59,475 nucleotides of DNA from RGIG3102 sp045633415 (GTDB taxonomy: Bacteria > Bacillota > Clostridia > Oscillospirales > Ruminococcaceae), in assembly GCA_045633415.1 (NCBI GenBank), contig JAZQYH010000034.1, positions 1 to 59,475 of the forward strand. Reading direction: 5' to 3'. Within the stretch, counting starts at the first letter, position 1; every line of letters begins with the position of its first letter. The translations under genes and the position numbers were made by a program. This document shows positions 7,905 to 17,020 of the stretch, piece by piece. The notes under the pieces were generated by a model. It had not been told where the DNA came from. It made no database searches and saw only the letters and a program-made list of their open reading frames with translations.

Positions 7905-8471
7905 TTACCATTCTTTTTCGTCTGCTTTGCGGATAGCTTTGCAGGGGTTACCTACCGCAACAGTGTTTGCAGGAATATCCCTTACTACCACACTGCCTGC
8001 GCCTATTACACAGCCGTCGCCTATTATAACACCCGGACAAACTGTAACACCTGCGCCAAACCACACATTGTTGCCAACAGTGATATTACGAAACTGTTGC
8101 CAGCCTGCCAGTCGTTTTTCTGGGTTTGCTGGGTGCTGTGCTGTGACAAAGGTACAGTCTGGTCCTATAAGAACATTGTCGCCAAAGGTGATTTTACCAC
8201 CGTCCAGCAGTTTGCAGTTATAGTTTGCAAAAAAGTTTTTGCCCACAGTGATATAACTGCCGTATTCACAGATAAAAGGGGACTTTATATAACAGCCATC
8301 GCCTTTTTTGCCGATAAGCTGTTCCAATAATTCTTCTCTTTTTTCACTGTCCTGTGGATTTGTATTGTTGTATTCAAAACACAGTAATTCCGCGCGGTCT
8401 CTCTGCCGTTTCAGGTCTTTGTCACCACGGATAAACTCTAACCCTGCCAGTGCTTTTTCTCTTTCTGTCAT
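7905..8471 (-). CDS. Maltose/galactoside O-acetyltransferase (LacA/Maa family)
   Basis: A 188-residue left-handed beta-helix acetyltransferase. The N-terminal helical segment (MTEREKALAGLEF, DKDLKRQRDRAELLCFEYNNT) is the maltose-acetyltransferase domain. Hexapeptide repeats follow ([LIV]GxxxxF-type: ITFGDNVLIGPDCTF, ITVGNNVWFGAGV, VIIGDGCVIGAG), with the catalytic His in TAQHP and the C-terminal GNPCKAIR acetyl-CoA-binding element. The enzyme acetylates sugars at a hydroxyl in the cytoplasm, often as detoxification; the true substrate is unknown. Only 80 bases separate it from the following membrane-protein gene on the same strand, which has its own -10-like element. Confidence 0.92.
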   Translation of the reverse strand: MTEREKALAGLEFIRGDKDLKRQRDRAELLCFEYNNTNPQDSEKREELLEQLIGKKGDGCYIKSPFICEYGSYITVGKNFFANYNCKLLDGGKITFGDNVLIGPDCTFVTAQHPANPEKRLAGWQQFRNITVGNNVWFGAGVTVCPGVIIGDGCVIGAGSVVVRDIPANTVAVGNPCKAIRKADEKEW

Positions 8472-8556
8472 ATTCCTTACCTCTGTTATTCAATATCTGT
8501 AAAAATTATAGCATAGCCGCCAATATTTACACAATATGCCTTAACTTATGCATTTT

Positions 8557-8592
8557 AAAAGGAGAGAATGGTGTTACATTCTCTCCTTTTTG
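8557..8592. terminator. Bidirectional hairpin terminator
   Basis: AAAAGGAGAGAATG (8557-8570) pairs perfectly with CATTCTCTCCTTTT (8577-8590). It lies directly downstream of the minus-strand tetR-like gene and ends that operon. Confidence 0.85.
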
Positions 8593-8594
8593 TA

Positions 8595-9197
8595 TTAAGC
8601 CAATGATTTCACCAGCAGTTTATATGAATTATCTATAATCTCTTCTCTGGACAGTGGGTAAAGCCTGTTTTTTGCCCGGCTTACAGTGGCAAAAACATTT
8701 GACACTATTGCCATAAGCACATAAGCTTCATTTTCTTTATTATACACATCCATTGAAAATACATTCTGGTTATAGCCTTTTGCCAGCACAGAGAAAAGTA
8801 TTGATACAAATTCTGTCACCTGCTGGAGAATTTCTGGTGAAAGATTACAGGCTTCTTTTTCTTTACCCATTGCCTGCAGTAACAGCCGAAACACAGAGCC
8901 TGTGTCCTGTACACTGTCGATAATGCCGTTGTAGATAATGTTCATCCGCTGGGCAAAATCCTGTACACGGGCCATTTCCTGTTCAAACCGCTGTTTCTGC
9001 AGTGACATGGAGTAAACCATAGCCCCCTGAACAATCTCTTCCTTGGAAGAAAAATAATCATAGATAGTGGCTTTACCCACACCTGCCGCTGTGGCAATTT
9101 TCTGGGCTGTAAGGGATGATACATCTTCCCCAGACCGTGCCAGTTTCAGCACACCATTGAAGATGTTTATCTCTTTTTCAGAATAATTATTCTTCAT
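8595..9197 (-). CDS. TetR-family repressor of the adjacent RND exporter
   Basis: A 200-residue protein with an N-terminal TetR helix-turn-helix: LTAQKIATAAGVGKATIYDY followed by FSSKEEIV at about residues 28-55. The C-terminal half is helical and ligand-binding. It overlaps the 3' end of the RND gene by 11 bases, so the regulator is the second gene of the operon it probably controls. A perfect dyad lies ahead of the RND gene at 13145-13162. The ATG was chosen because AGGTGG precedes it by nine bases; a TTG two codons upstream is also in frame. Ligand unknown. Confidence 0.9.
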   Translation of the reverse strand: MKNNYSEKEINIFNGVLKLARSGEDVSSLTAQKIATAAGVGKATIYDYFSSKEEIVQGAMVYSMSLQKQRFEQEMARVQDFAQRMNIIYNGIIDSVQDTGSVFRLLLQAMGKEKEACNLSPEILQQVTEFVSILFSVLAKGYNQNVFSMDVYNKENEAYVLMAIVSNVFATVSRAKNRLYPLSREEIIDNSYKLLVKSLA

Positions 9198-12100
9198 CTT
9201 CAAAATCCACCTCGATTACTTTCATTTCACCACGGTTGAAGATGTTGTAAAGAACAGGCACAAGGAACAGTGTCAGCAATGTGGCATAAGCCAGACCACC
9301 GATGGATACAACAGCCATACCCTGTGAAAGTTCAGCACCCATGCCTACACCCATAGCCATTGTGGAGTTGGCAAGAATTGTGGTAAGGGCTGTCATAAGA
9401 ATAGGGCGGATTCTGTCTTTACCTGTCTGTATAAGGGCATCACGCTGTGGAACACCTTCCAGACGAAGCTGGTTTACATAGTCTACAAATACGATACCGT
9501 TGTTTACAACAACACCTGCCAGAACAAGGAAGCCTATCATAGCTACGATTGACAGCAGCTGATTTGTAATCAGCAGTGCCAGCAGACCGCCTGTAAATGC
9601 CAGCGGAATTGTAAACATAACGATAAACGGAGATTTGAGAGACTGGAACTGTGCTACCATAATAAGATAGATAAACACAATTGCAAGACCAATCATCTTA
9701 AGCATATCTATCATAGCTTCGTTTACGCTTTCGTCTTCACCAGTCATTTCAAAGCTGTAGCCTTTTGGCATCTGGTAGTCTTTCATAAGTGATTCTACCT
9801 CTCTGCCTATCAGTGTGGCATTGTATCCTTCATCAATAGATGCTGATACTGTGATATATCTGGACTGGTTTGAACGGTTGATGCTGTCTGGTGTTGTGGC
9901 TGTGCCGATAGTGGCAATGTCACCCAGTGTTACATCCACTTCTTCACCATCATCGTCTGTAGTTGTGGCAACAACCAGAGAGTCGATATTTTCCATTGTA
10001 TATGTGGAAGAAGCATGGATAATTGCATCCATTTCAGTGCCATTGAATGTAAGTGTAGTGGCTGTGGTGCTGTCTGTCAGTGCAGAGCTTACCTGCTGGA
10101 AAACCTGTGCAACTGTAAGACCATTTTTCATAGCTTCTGTTTTGTTTACTTCTATACGTACTTCCTGTGCGGCGGAAGAAGAACCATCGTTGATTTCGCC
10201 GATACCTTCCGCATCTTTCAGCAACTGACCGATTTTCTTCGCTTCTGCCTGAAGAGTATCAAGGTCGTTACCTTTAATCTGGATTGAAATACCACTGCCC
10301 ATAAGAGCGCCAAGGTCCATTGTGGATTCGGTGATAGACAGTGTTTCGCTGAACTCTGGTGTAGCTTCTTCAATCAGGTCTGCCATTTTACTGTTGGAAT
10401 ACTGTTTATCCTCTGAAAGCACAACATAGAAAGAGATTGATTTGGTTTCATCAGAGCCACTGCCGCCCATAAGTGCAGACAAGCCACTGCCGCCCATGGA
10501 AGCACCAACAGTAACTACATCTGGCAGCTGCTGTACGCGCTGTACAATGGTTTCTGCCTGACTGATAAGGTCTTCGTCAGATACTTCTTTATCTACTGTA
10601 AGAGTCATCTGCATCTGGGTAGAGTCCATGGAAGGAATAAGACCCATTGGCATTTTTGTAGCCTGCCAGCCGCTGAACACCATAAGCCCCACTGTAAGTA
10701 TAACTACAAACCAGCCGTGGTCTATGTTCCAGCCCAGCATTTTTTCATAAACTTTTGTAATCGCACCAAAGATGCCTTCGCTGGTATCCTTTGTTTTGTT
10801 AAGCATACTGGATGCCATTGCCGGTACAACTGTAAGGGCAACGATAAGGCTGGCTACCAGAGAGAAACCAATGGTAAGACCCATATCTGTAAACAGCTGA
10901 CGTGCAAGACCGTCTGTAAATACAATCGGCAGGAAAACACAGATTGTAGTAAGTGTGGATGCCGCAATGGCACCTGATACCTGACTGGCACCTACTACTG
11001 CCGCTTTCACCTTTGAATAGCCCATGTTTCTCAAGCGGTAGATGTTTTCGATAACAACAATGGAGTTGTCTACCAGCATACCTACTGCAAGGGCAAGACC
11101 TGAAAGTGACATAACGTTCAGGTTAACATCAGAGAAGTACATCAGCACAATTGCAAACAGTACAGACAGTGGAATTGCAAAGCCAATGATAAGTGTTGGT
11201 TTTATATCTTTAAGGAAGAAAATAAGAACAAACAGGGCGATAATACCGCCATAAATCATATTGTTGAGAACACTGCTTACAACCATATCAATGTATATAC
11301 CCTGGTCCATAAGCTGTGTAATATGTACACCTGGCTGTTCTTCCATAATAAGTGCAATTTCTTCGTTTACAAGTTCTGAAACTGCAGATGTGGAAGATAT
11401 GGATGATTTCTGGATAGACAGGGAAACAGCAGGGTTGCCGTTTACGCGCACATAGCTGTCCCGTGAGTTGTCTTTGATAGCTATATCTGCTACATCTTTA
11501 AGGTAGATTGGTTCTATACCATCCATCTTCATATCTACCAGAAGCAGATTTTCCAGCTGTTCCATATTGTCAAAAACTTCGCCCACCTTTACAGTGAAAC
11601 GACCTTCTTCGCTCTGGATATAGCCTGCAGGCATAGAGAAGTTCTGTGCCATAAGGATAGCAGAGAGTGTTTCCTGTGATACAAGAGCGTCAATATTTGC
11701 CTGTTTGAGAGCCTGGTCTCTGGCGGATTCAAACTGTTTTACGCCCCGGTCCAGCTGCTGCTGTGCGCTGTCCAGCTGAACTGAACCAGATGCCAGCTGT
11801 GCTGTAGCCTGAATTTTGGCAGCTTCCAGCTGGATATAGCCCCGTTTCAGCTGTTCGATTGCATCGCCCAGTGTTTTGATGGTTACTTCAGCTGTGGCAA
11901 GCTCATTGTTTGCCATTGCAATCTGGCTGGTTAAAACAGCAAGGTCTGCGCTATCCAGAGTCCGCTGTGACACACCCATGGAAACCATTGTCTGCTGTGT
12001 TGTGGCAAGGAGATTTGTTAGTTCTGCCCGTAGGTCAGCTATGGTTTTGTCATAGATGTCTGGATATGTTTTTTCCAGCTCTTTCAATGCGTCCAGAAGC

Positions 12101-13116
12101 TGTGTTTTATAGCCTGCTATTTTTTCTATTACTTCTTCTGGCAGTGGGAAAGGCATACTTTCTGGCAGTTCCAGATTTTCAATAGCCTGTTTGATATCAC
12201 CCACTGTTGTCTGTGTAACAAGAGTTACATCATGTTCTTCAAGAAGTGCCAGCACTGGTTGGATAACCTTATCAATAGCCACAAGAGATGCATAGCCTTT
12301 CAGACCTTCCAGCATCTGTATATGGGCTGTGAGAGAATCTTTCTGTGTTACCAGTGCCTGAAGCTTTGCCTGATTCAAGTCCAGTTCAGCACTTGCCGCT
12401 GCCAGCTGGTCTATAGCCTGCTGCTGTGCAGATGCAAGAGAGTTTTTACCGTTTGTAAGTTCTCTCTGTGCTTTATCAAGGTCGAGCTTTGTTTTGTACA
12501 GTTCTTTATCAACTGATTTCAGGATACTTTCGTTTATTCTGTCGATTTTATCCTGATTCAGCACTATATCAACCCTGTCTTCCACAAGACCAGAAACATC
12601 AACTGTGGCAACACCTTCAATTCTTTCAAGACGTGGCGCCAGTTCTGTCTGTACATATTCTGACAGCTGTTTTATATCCATGCCGTCTACGTCTACAGAC
12701 AGCATCTGTACAGGCAGCATATCAGGGTTGATTTTCATAAGGGTAGGGGACTGCACCATATCGTCAAGGTAGCCAGCCACCATGTCGATATTATTGGAAA
12801 GTTCTATCATGGCAGAATCCATATTTGTGGAACCTGAAAACTCCATAATAATAAGAGACAGGTTTTCACTGGATATACTGGATATGTTTTCCAGACCGGA
12901 TGTGGTGGCTACAGCACTTTCAAGTGGCTGTGTAACAGCTGTTTCCACACGCTCTGGGCTGGCGCCAGGATAAATTGTATAAACCACAACATATGGCAGG
13001 TCCATTGTTGGCAACAGGTCTGTGTTCAGCCCCAGAAAGGACACTACACCCAGTACCAATGCCAGCACAACACCTACCAGAACGGTATATGGTTTTTTAA
13101 CGCTGTATTTAATCAT
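9187..13116 (-). CDS. RND-family efflux transporter with a long coiled-coil insert
   Basis: A 1,309-residue RND (AcrB-like) proton-driven exporter. TM1 is near residues 12-30, and conserved RND features are visible: GLALAVGMLVDNSIVVIENI with the intramembrane Asp of TM4, and the second-half repeat GFLVLAGVVVNNGIVFVDYV. AcrB has about 1,050 residues. The extra length is a coiled-coil region at about residues 195-490 in the first extracytoplasmic loop, rich in Gln, Ala and Leu (AQQQAIDQLAAASAELDLNQ and similar). No adaptor (HlyD/AcrA type) or outer-membrane channel gene is adjacent, so the insert may take the place of an adaptor, as proposed for some MmpL proteins. AAGGAG precedes the ATG. Substrates are unknown. 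Confidence 0.92.
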   Translation of the reverse strand: MIKYSVKKPYTVLVGVVLALVLGVVSFLGLNTDLLPTMDLPYVVVYTIYPGASPERVETAVTQPLESAVATTSGLENISSISSENLSLIIMEFSGSTNMDSAMIELSNNIDMVAGYLDDMVQSPTLMKINPDMLPVQMLSVDVDGMDIKQLSEYVQTELAPRLERIEGVATVDVSGLVEDRVDIVLNQDKIDRINESILKSVDKELYKTKLDLDKAQRELTNGKNSLASAQQQAIDQLAAASAELDLNQAKLQALVTQKDSLTAHIQMLEGLKGYASLVAIDKVIQPVLALLEEHDVTLVTQTTVGDIKQAIENLELPESMPFPLPEEVIEKIAGYKTQLLDALKELEKTYPDIYDKTIADLRAELTNLLATTQQTMVSMGVSQRTLDSADLAVLTSQIAMANNELATAEVTIKTLGDAIEQLKRGYIQLEAAKIQATAQLASGSVQLDSAQQQLDRGVKQFESARDQALKQANIDALVSQETLSAILMAQNFSMPAGYIQSEEGRFTVKVGEVFDNMEQLENLLLVDMKMDGIEPIYLKDVADIAIKDNSRDSYVRVNGNPAVSLSIQKSSISSTSAVSELVNEEIALIMEEQPGVHITQLMDQGIYIDMVVSSVLNNMIYGGIIALFVLIFFLKDIKPTLIIGFAIPLSVLFAIVLMYFSDVNLNVMSLSGLALAVGMLVDNSIVVIENIYRLRNMGYSKVKAAVVGASQVSGAIAASTLTTICVFLPIVFTDGLARQLFTDMGLTIGFSLVASLIVALTVVPAMASSMLNKTKDTSEGIFGAITKVYEKMLGWNIDHGWFVVILTVGLMVFSGWQATKMPMGLIPSMDSTQMQMTLTVDKEVSDEDLISQAETIVQRVQQLPDVVTVGASMGGSGLSALMGGSGSDETKSISFYVVLSEDKQYSNSKMADLIEEATPEFSETLSITESTMDLGALMGSGISIQIKGNDLDTLQAEAKKIGQLLKDAEGIGEINDGSSSAAQEVRIEVNKTEAMKNGLTVAQVFQQVSSALTDSTTATTLTFNGTEMDAIIHASSTYTMENIDSLVVATTTDDDGEEVDVTLGDIATIGTATTPDSINRSNQSRYITVSASIDEGYNATLIGREVESLMKDYQMPKGYSFEMTGEDESVNEAMIDMLKMIGLAIVFIYLIMVAQFQSLKSPFIVMFTIPLAFTGGLLALLITNQLLSIVAMIGFLVLAGVVVNNGIVFVDYVNQLRLEGVPQRDALIQTGKDRIRPILMTALTTILANSTMAMGVGMGAELSQGMAVVSIGGLAYATLLTLFLVPVLYNIFNRGEMKVIEVDFEDEE

Positions 13117-13144
13117 TATTTTCTCCTTAGTATACGCTTAAATA

Positions 13145-13162
13145 TCCGACCGTTCGGTCGGA
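13145..13162. promoter_or_regulatory. TetR-type operator for the RND-tetR operon
   Basis: TCCGACCG-TT-CGGTCGGA is a perfect 8-base inverted repeat with a 2-base centre, which is the length and form of TetR-family operators. It lies between the predicted transcription start and the RND start codon, so a bound repressor would block the start of transcription. Confidence 0.85.
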
Positions 13163-13172
13163 TTGCTTTTAT

Positions 13173-13201
13173 ATAATACATTATAAGACAATAAATATCA
13201 A
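13173..13201 (-). promoter_or_regulatory. Promoter of the RND-tetR operon
   Basis: On the minus strand: TTGATA (13201-13196), 17-base spacer, TATTAT (13178-13173). The operator begins about ten bases downstream of the -10. Confidence 0.7.
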
Positions 13202-13256
13202 CTGCTGGTCTGAATATTTCACAGATTGTTTACATTAATCCATAAAAATCGACTGT

Positions 13257-13285
13257 TTGACTTTAGGATATATTAATTGTATTAT
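13257..13285 (+). promoter_or_regulatory. Promoter of the GT-C membrane protein gene
   Basis: TTGACT (13257-13262), 17-base spacer, TATTAT (13280-13285), about 40 bases before the start codon. It diverges from the RND promoter. Confidence 0.6.
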
Positions 13286-13327
13286 TTAATGTAAAGTATA
13301 ATTCATATTTGTATTCAAGAAGGTATT

Positions 13328-14827
13328 ATGAAAAAGAACTTATCCCTATTTATGTCCTTTTGTGCAATGGGGCTGTACTGCCTGCTGTTTGGCGGTATTT
13401 TTCTGGCAATCACTTTTAAAAATGTAATTTTCACATATCGTTTAAGCTTTCAGCTGGTGCTTCTGTCTGGGCTGGTTATAGCTTTCGGCATATTTATGGC
13501 TGTTTACAAAAAGATAGACCATATACTTATACAGCACCGATACAAAATTCTGGCTGTTGTGTGTCTGTTTATGCTGGCTGTGCAGACTGTTATCAGTCTT
13601 AATATGGTGCCAACTGTACTATATGACCACGAAAAAACATTGAATGCGGCAATAATATATACTTTGCAGGGCAACAGTGCAGATTTTCAGCTGTACAACA
13701 ACTATTTGCACCACTATCCACACCAGATGGGCATATTCCTTTTACAGCACAGTCTGTTTAACGTGGTTCCACGGCTGGGTATAGAAAATTTCTTTATGAC
13801 AGCCTGTATCACTGGTCATCTGCTGTTTACAGCAATGATAGTTACAGGGTTTAAATATCTGGATGAAAACTTTTCATCCCATGCGGCAATATTCTATCTG
13901 CTTTTGGCGGCTGTTTATCTGCCAATATATTTCCAGAGCAGTATTTCCTATACAGACACATGGTCTGCGTGGGCACCTGCCTGCCTGCTGTTGTACGGCA
14001 CAAGGGCGCTAAAAACAGAAGATAATAAAAAACGAATTTTCTACTCTGCCCTTACAGGGCTTCTGGCTGGCATTGCAATGCAGATTAAAACCACTGCATT
14101 GATTGTACTGGTTGCACTGGCAATACAGCGGATTGTAAAGGGAGTAAAAAAGAAAGACCTTTGTGTTGCTGTAATTTTGCTGGCTGTAATAATGGTTACA
14201 AACACAGCCTTTGACAAATGGAGCTACTCAACAGTTCTGGAAGAATACCGAGATGGCGAAAGTATGCCACTTACCCATTGGGTTATGATGGGTCTGCAGG
14301 GAGACGGCTCTTACAGTGGATATGATGAATGGGAAATCACCTGTTCTGTGCCACCTGAAGAAAGGGTTGCCCTTAACATGAAAGTTATAAAAGAACGTCT
14401 GGAAGAAATGGGCCCGACAGGCTATTTAAAACTGCTGTACACCAAAACATGCCGTACTTTCGGCAGTGGCAATGCTGATTTAAGATACAGCTTCCTCTAT
14501 GCAGAAAATATTCAGCCAGAGGGAATTTTATATAATCTGGTGCTGGAAAACGGCAGTTTGTACAGCCTTTCAAACAATATTTCCCACGCAGTATATCTGT
14601 TTATAAATCTGGTGGCTGTTATCGGCTGTGGTATAATGCTGATTAAAAAACACAAGGATATTTTCAGATTTGCACCGCAGATTTCACTGATTGGTTTCTG
14701 GATATTTATGATGCTGTGGGAATCAAACCACCGCCAGCTGATAAACCAGTGGAGCCTTTTCCTTATGGTTGGTGCTATAGGCATCGGACATATTTATAAC
14801 CTGTTATTCGGCAAAAACAAAAGATAA
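13328..14827 (+). CDS. Polytopic GT-C-type glycosyltransferase-like membrane protein
   Basis: A 499-residue protein with about ten hydrophobic segments (for instance residues 10-28, 35-57, 70-92) and a short soluble C-proximal part. The architecture, with an extracytoplasmic first loop (DHEKTLNAAIIYTLQG, YNNYLHHYPHQMGIF) and later YTDTWSAWAPACLLLY, resembles GT39-like transferases that use polyprenyl-phosphate sugars at the outer membrane face. The DE/DD acidic pair usual in the first loop is not obvious, so assignment to a named family is uncertain. AAGG precedes the ATG. It is a single-gene unit ending at a bidirectional terminator. Confidence 0.6.
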   Translation: MKKNLSLFMSFCAMGLYCLLFGGIFLAITFKNVIFTYRLSFQLVLLSGLVIAFGIFMAVYKKIDHILIQHRYKILAVVCLFMLAVQTVISLNMVPTVLYDHEKTLNAAIIYTLQGNSADFQLYNNYLHHYPHQMGIFLLQHSLFNVVPRLGIENFFMTACITGHLLFTAMIVTGFKYLDENFSSHAAIFYLLLAAVYLPIYFQSSISYTDTWSAWAPACLLLYGTRALKTEDNKKRIFYSALTGLLAGIAMQIKTTALIVLVALAIQRIVKGVKKKDLCVAVILLAVIMVTNTAFDKWSYSTVLEEYRDGESMPLTHWVMMGLQGDGSYSGYDEWEITCSVPPEERVALNMKVIKERLEEMGPTGYLKLLYTKTCRTFGSGNADLRYSFLYAENIQPEGILYNLVLENGSLYSLSNNISHAVYLFINLVAVIGCGIMLIKKHKDIFRFAPQISLIGFWIFMMLWESNHRQLINQWSLFLMVGAIGIGHIYNLLFGKNKR

Positions 14828-14830
14828 ACA

Positions 14831-14860
14831 AAAAAGAACCTTGAAAAAGGTTCTTTTTTT
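14831..14860. terminator. Bidirectional terminator
   Basis: AAAAGAACCT (14831-14840) pairs with AGGTTCTTTT (14847-14856) with flanking A and T runs. It sits between convergent genes. Confidence 0.88.
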
Positions 14861-15641
14861 ATTCTCCATTATATATTTCAAGATTTCTTTGCAAAACTTT
14901 CAGCCCACGCCAGCCAAAAGGACGGCTTTTGTAAATCTTTTCAACATTTGCTGCTGTAACTGTTGAAAGTATATCGTCACTGAAAAGATTCTTCTCTTCT
15001 TTTATATTCTTATTCATAGGGCAGACTGTCTGGCATATATCACAGCCAAAGACCGTGTTTGCCTTTTTCAGTATGTCTGTTTCTTCTTCAGATAAATCTC
15101 CTTTTTTCTGGCTGATATGACTGGCACATTTTTCTGTGCATACACCTGTGGTGATAGCATTTCCCGGGCAATTTTTACTGCACAAACCACAATCTAGACA
15201 GCCCTTATCTTCAAAGCACACTGTTTCCAGCGGTAAGGTTGTTAAAATTTCCCCTATAAATACGAAACTGCCGTACTGTGGGGTAATAAGCAGACTGTTG
15301 GCACCTTTTACCCCTAGTCCTGCCTTTACACACATATCCACCTCATCCACAGGGGAAGCGTCGCAAAAAGGCACAAAACTGTGGTCCGGATACTTTTCAG
15401 ACAGTTGTTCACAAATGGATTTTAGTTGCAGGCCTACAACAGTGTGATAATCTGCCACTGCACAATATGCACTGATATTTCCACAGAATGCACTTTTGTT
15501 GAAATATGGGAAAATTATGGCGATTGCGCCTGTACAATTTTGGGGAATTCTGGCCTTTGAACGCACATTCAGAATGTTTAAATGTTGAAAACTTACGCAG
15601 CCAAAATGGTAAATATTGTGCTGTGATAGTATTTTATTCAC
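14859..15641 (-). CDS. Short QueG-like 4Fe-4S protein
   Basis: A 260-residue protein with two iron-sulfur cysteine sets: CLDCGLCSKNCPGNA and a later CDICQTVCPMN. The preceding segment (CDASPVDEVDMCVKAGLGVKGANSLL) matches the cobalamin-binding domain of epoxyqueuosine reductase QueG, which makes the last step of queuosine in tRNA. True QueG proteins have about 370-390 residues with a C-terminal HEAT-like region that is missing here, and the N-terminus is short. Short clostridial relatives are common and their activity is less certain. A GTG start (family-like VNKIL) was chosen; a longer form from ATG at 15677 lacks a ribosome binding site. Confidence 0.75.
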   Translation of the reverse strand: MNKILSQHNIYHFGCVSFQHLNILNVRSKARIPQNCTGAIAIIFPYFNKSAFCGNISAYCAVADYHTVVGLQLKSICEQLSEKYPDHSFVPFCDASPVDEVDMCVKAGLGVKGANSLLITPQYGSFVFIGEILTTLPLETVCFEDKGCLDCGLCSKNCPGNAITTGVCTEKCASHISQKKGDLSEEETDILKKANTVFGCDICQTVCPMNKNIKEEKNLFSDDILSTVTAANVEKIYKSRPFGWRGLKVLQRNLEIYNGE

Positions 15642-15700
15642 AGATTTCCACCGCCTTTCCCATATATTATACATCATTATTTTACACTATATCTTGTGTC

Positions 15701-16003
15701 TTTTCCACTATAAATTCCTTTTTCGCCCTTATTTTTCCTATATTTAGTGGAAAAAGTGCCCTATTTTCACAGCTTTTCAACATTTTCAACATAGTTTTCA
15801 ACATTTCAGGTGGAAAACACTTTAAAAAAGTTAAATTGTTGAAAACTCTGTGGAAAATGTTAATAACTAGTTGAAATTACAGTTTGTAATACAGGTATGT
15901 GGTTTTCAACCGCCATTTTACTGAAAACTGTGGTTTTCCCTTATATTTTGGCAAAAACCAATACACATAGTTTTCCACATGGTGTTGAAAACTTTGTGGA
16001 AAA
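15701..16003. other. Distal cluster of DnaA-box-like 9-mers
   Basis: The 500-base gap between the QueG-like and LCP-like genes holds eight exact TTTTCMACA 9-mers. TTTTCAACA occurs at 15774, 15783 and 15795 (plus) and at 15837-15845 and 15983-15991 (minus). TTTTCCACA occurs at 15971 (plus) and at 15849-15857 and 15995-16003 (minus). At least four more one-mismatch copies are present, at 15701, 15746, 15809 and 15903. Several are spaced exactly 12 bases apart. The same 9-mer flanks dnaA. From 16004 to 16187 I see only two short dyads (16084-16097 and 16109-16124). Confidence 0.75.
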
Positions 16004-16187
16004 CATTACAGAATGTAAAACGCCACAGCAATAATTGGAAATGTGGCGAAATAAATGATTATTTTATATGGACTATTTTCTCAAATCAACATTGATTATG
16101 TTTAAAAATGTTGAATAATCAACACTGTGTAACTGATTAAACTGTCTGTAAAAGCCAACACTTATAAAAACTTTTTACAGGTGGTTT

Positions 16188-16988
16188 ATGAACGGTAAAA
16201 AAACATTTCTATACAGCTTTTTTATATCTTCTTTGTTTGTTATGATTATTCTGGGTGGTGTATATATTGCTGTCTCTGGCAGGAGCCAGCAGGCTGGCAC
16301 AGCACAGGAAGGTGTGCCTATGGGCAGACCGGGGGTGGAAGACAGCAAAACAATCCTGCTGTGTGTTGATGGGCAGTACCCGTATTTCTTCCTGTTTAAA
16401 TTCAACGCTATTGAAAACCGCACAGGTATAGCTGTTTTTTCTCCGTCTTACAAGATTAACCAGAATACCCTTGAAGAAAATTTCAAAAAAGCAGGTGCAA
16501 TGCAATGTGTACTGGATATGGAAAGTGCCTATGACATAAATATAGACTACTATCTGCAATGCGACTGGAGTCAGCTGGCAATACTTGTGGAGGGTATGGA
16601 TGATATAGGAATCAGTGCAATAGGAGAAAATCTGCCCCACAGTATACAAAGCTTTATTTTAAAGGGTGCAGATAAGCTGGACGGCAAAAGTCTGGTAAAT
16701 GCGGCACAAAAAGCGGCAGGGTTTATGGACAATGAAATAGGTCTTGCCTTTCTTACCCATAGCCGGCGTGCACTGGTGGAGAATAATCTGGAAAAACTAC
16801 CCCAGACAGCAGGTAAAACAATGAAAGAGAATTATTCTTCAATGATAACCAACATTAACACCCAGCGGTTAAACAGGCTGGACAGGATACTGAATTTCCT
16901 TGCCGCCGCCTATGTGGAATATGACTGTGCCGTTATAGTAAAAGACGAACCCGATGCACAGGCAAAGGTAGACAGTGTGATACAATAG
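16188..16988 (+). CDS. LCP-like (LytR-CpsA-Psr fold) membrane-anchored protein, degenerate
   Basis: A 266-residue protein with one N-terminal membrane segment (about 7-29) and an extracellular domain. SKTILLCVD, FKFNAIENRTGIAVFSP, then VLDMESAYDINIDYYLQCDW and LVEGMDDIGIS follow the order of the LCP fold, whose members attach wall polymers to peptidoglycan. The conserved arginines that bind the lipid pyrophosphate, normally in a PRDT-type segment and after the first strand, are replaced (SPSYKI). It may bind rather than transfer, or use different residues. AGGTGG precedes the ATG. It lies just after the distal DnaA-box cluster and before the pentapeptide-repeat gene. Confidence 0.6.
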   Translation: MNGKKTFLYSFFISSLFVMIILGGVYIAVSGRSQQAGTAQEGVPMGRPGVEDSKTILLCVDGQYPYFFLFKFNAIENRTGIAVFSPSYKINQNTLEENFKKAGAMQCVLDMESAYDINIDYYLQCDWSQLAILVEGMDDIGISAIGENLPHSIQSFILKGADKLDGKSLVNAAQKAAGFMDNEIGLAFLTHSRRALVENNLEKLPQTAGKTMKENYSSMITNINTQRLNRLDRILNFLAAAYVEYDCAVIVKDEPDAQAKVDSVIQ

Positions 16989-17020
16989 CTGTTGAAAAAA
17001 ACACAAAGCTGTAATAAGAT

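Noticed and set aside
15159..15172. ATTTCCCGGGCAAT, one mismatch from the Bacillus Noc-binding site
   Set aside because: It lies in the QueG-like gene and codes for the conserved NCPGNA iron-sulfur segment, so protein constraint explains it. A single copy says little; a genome-wide count would be needed.
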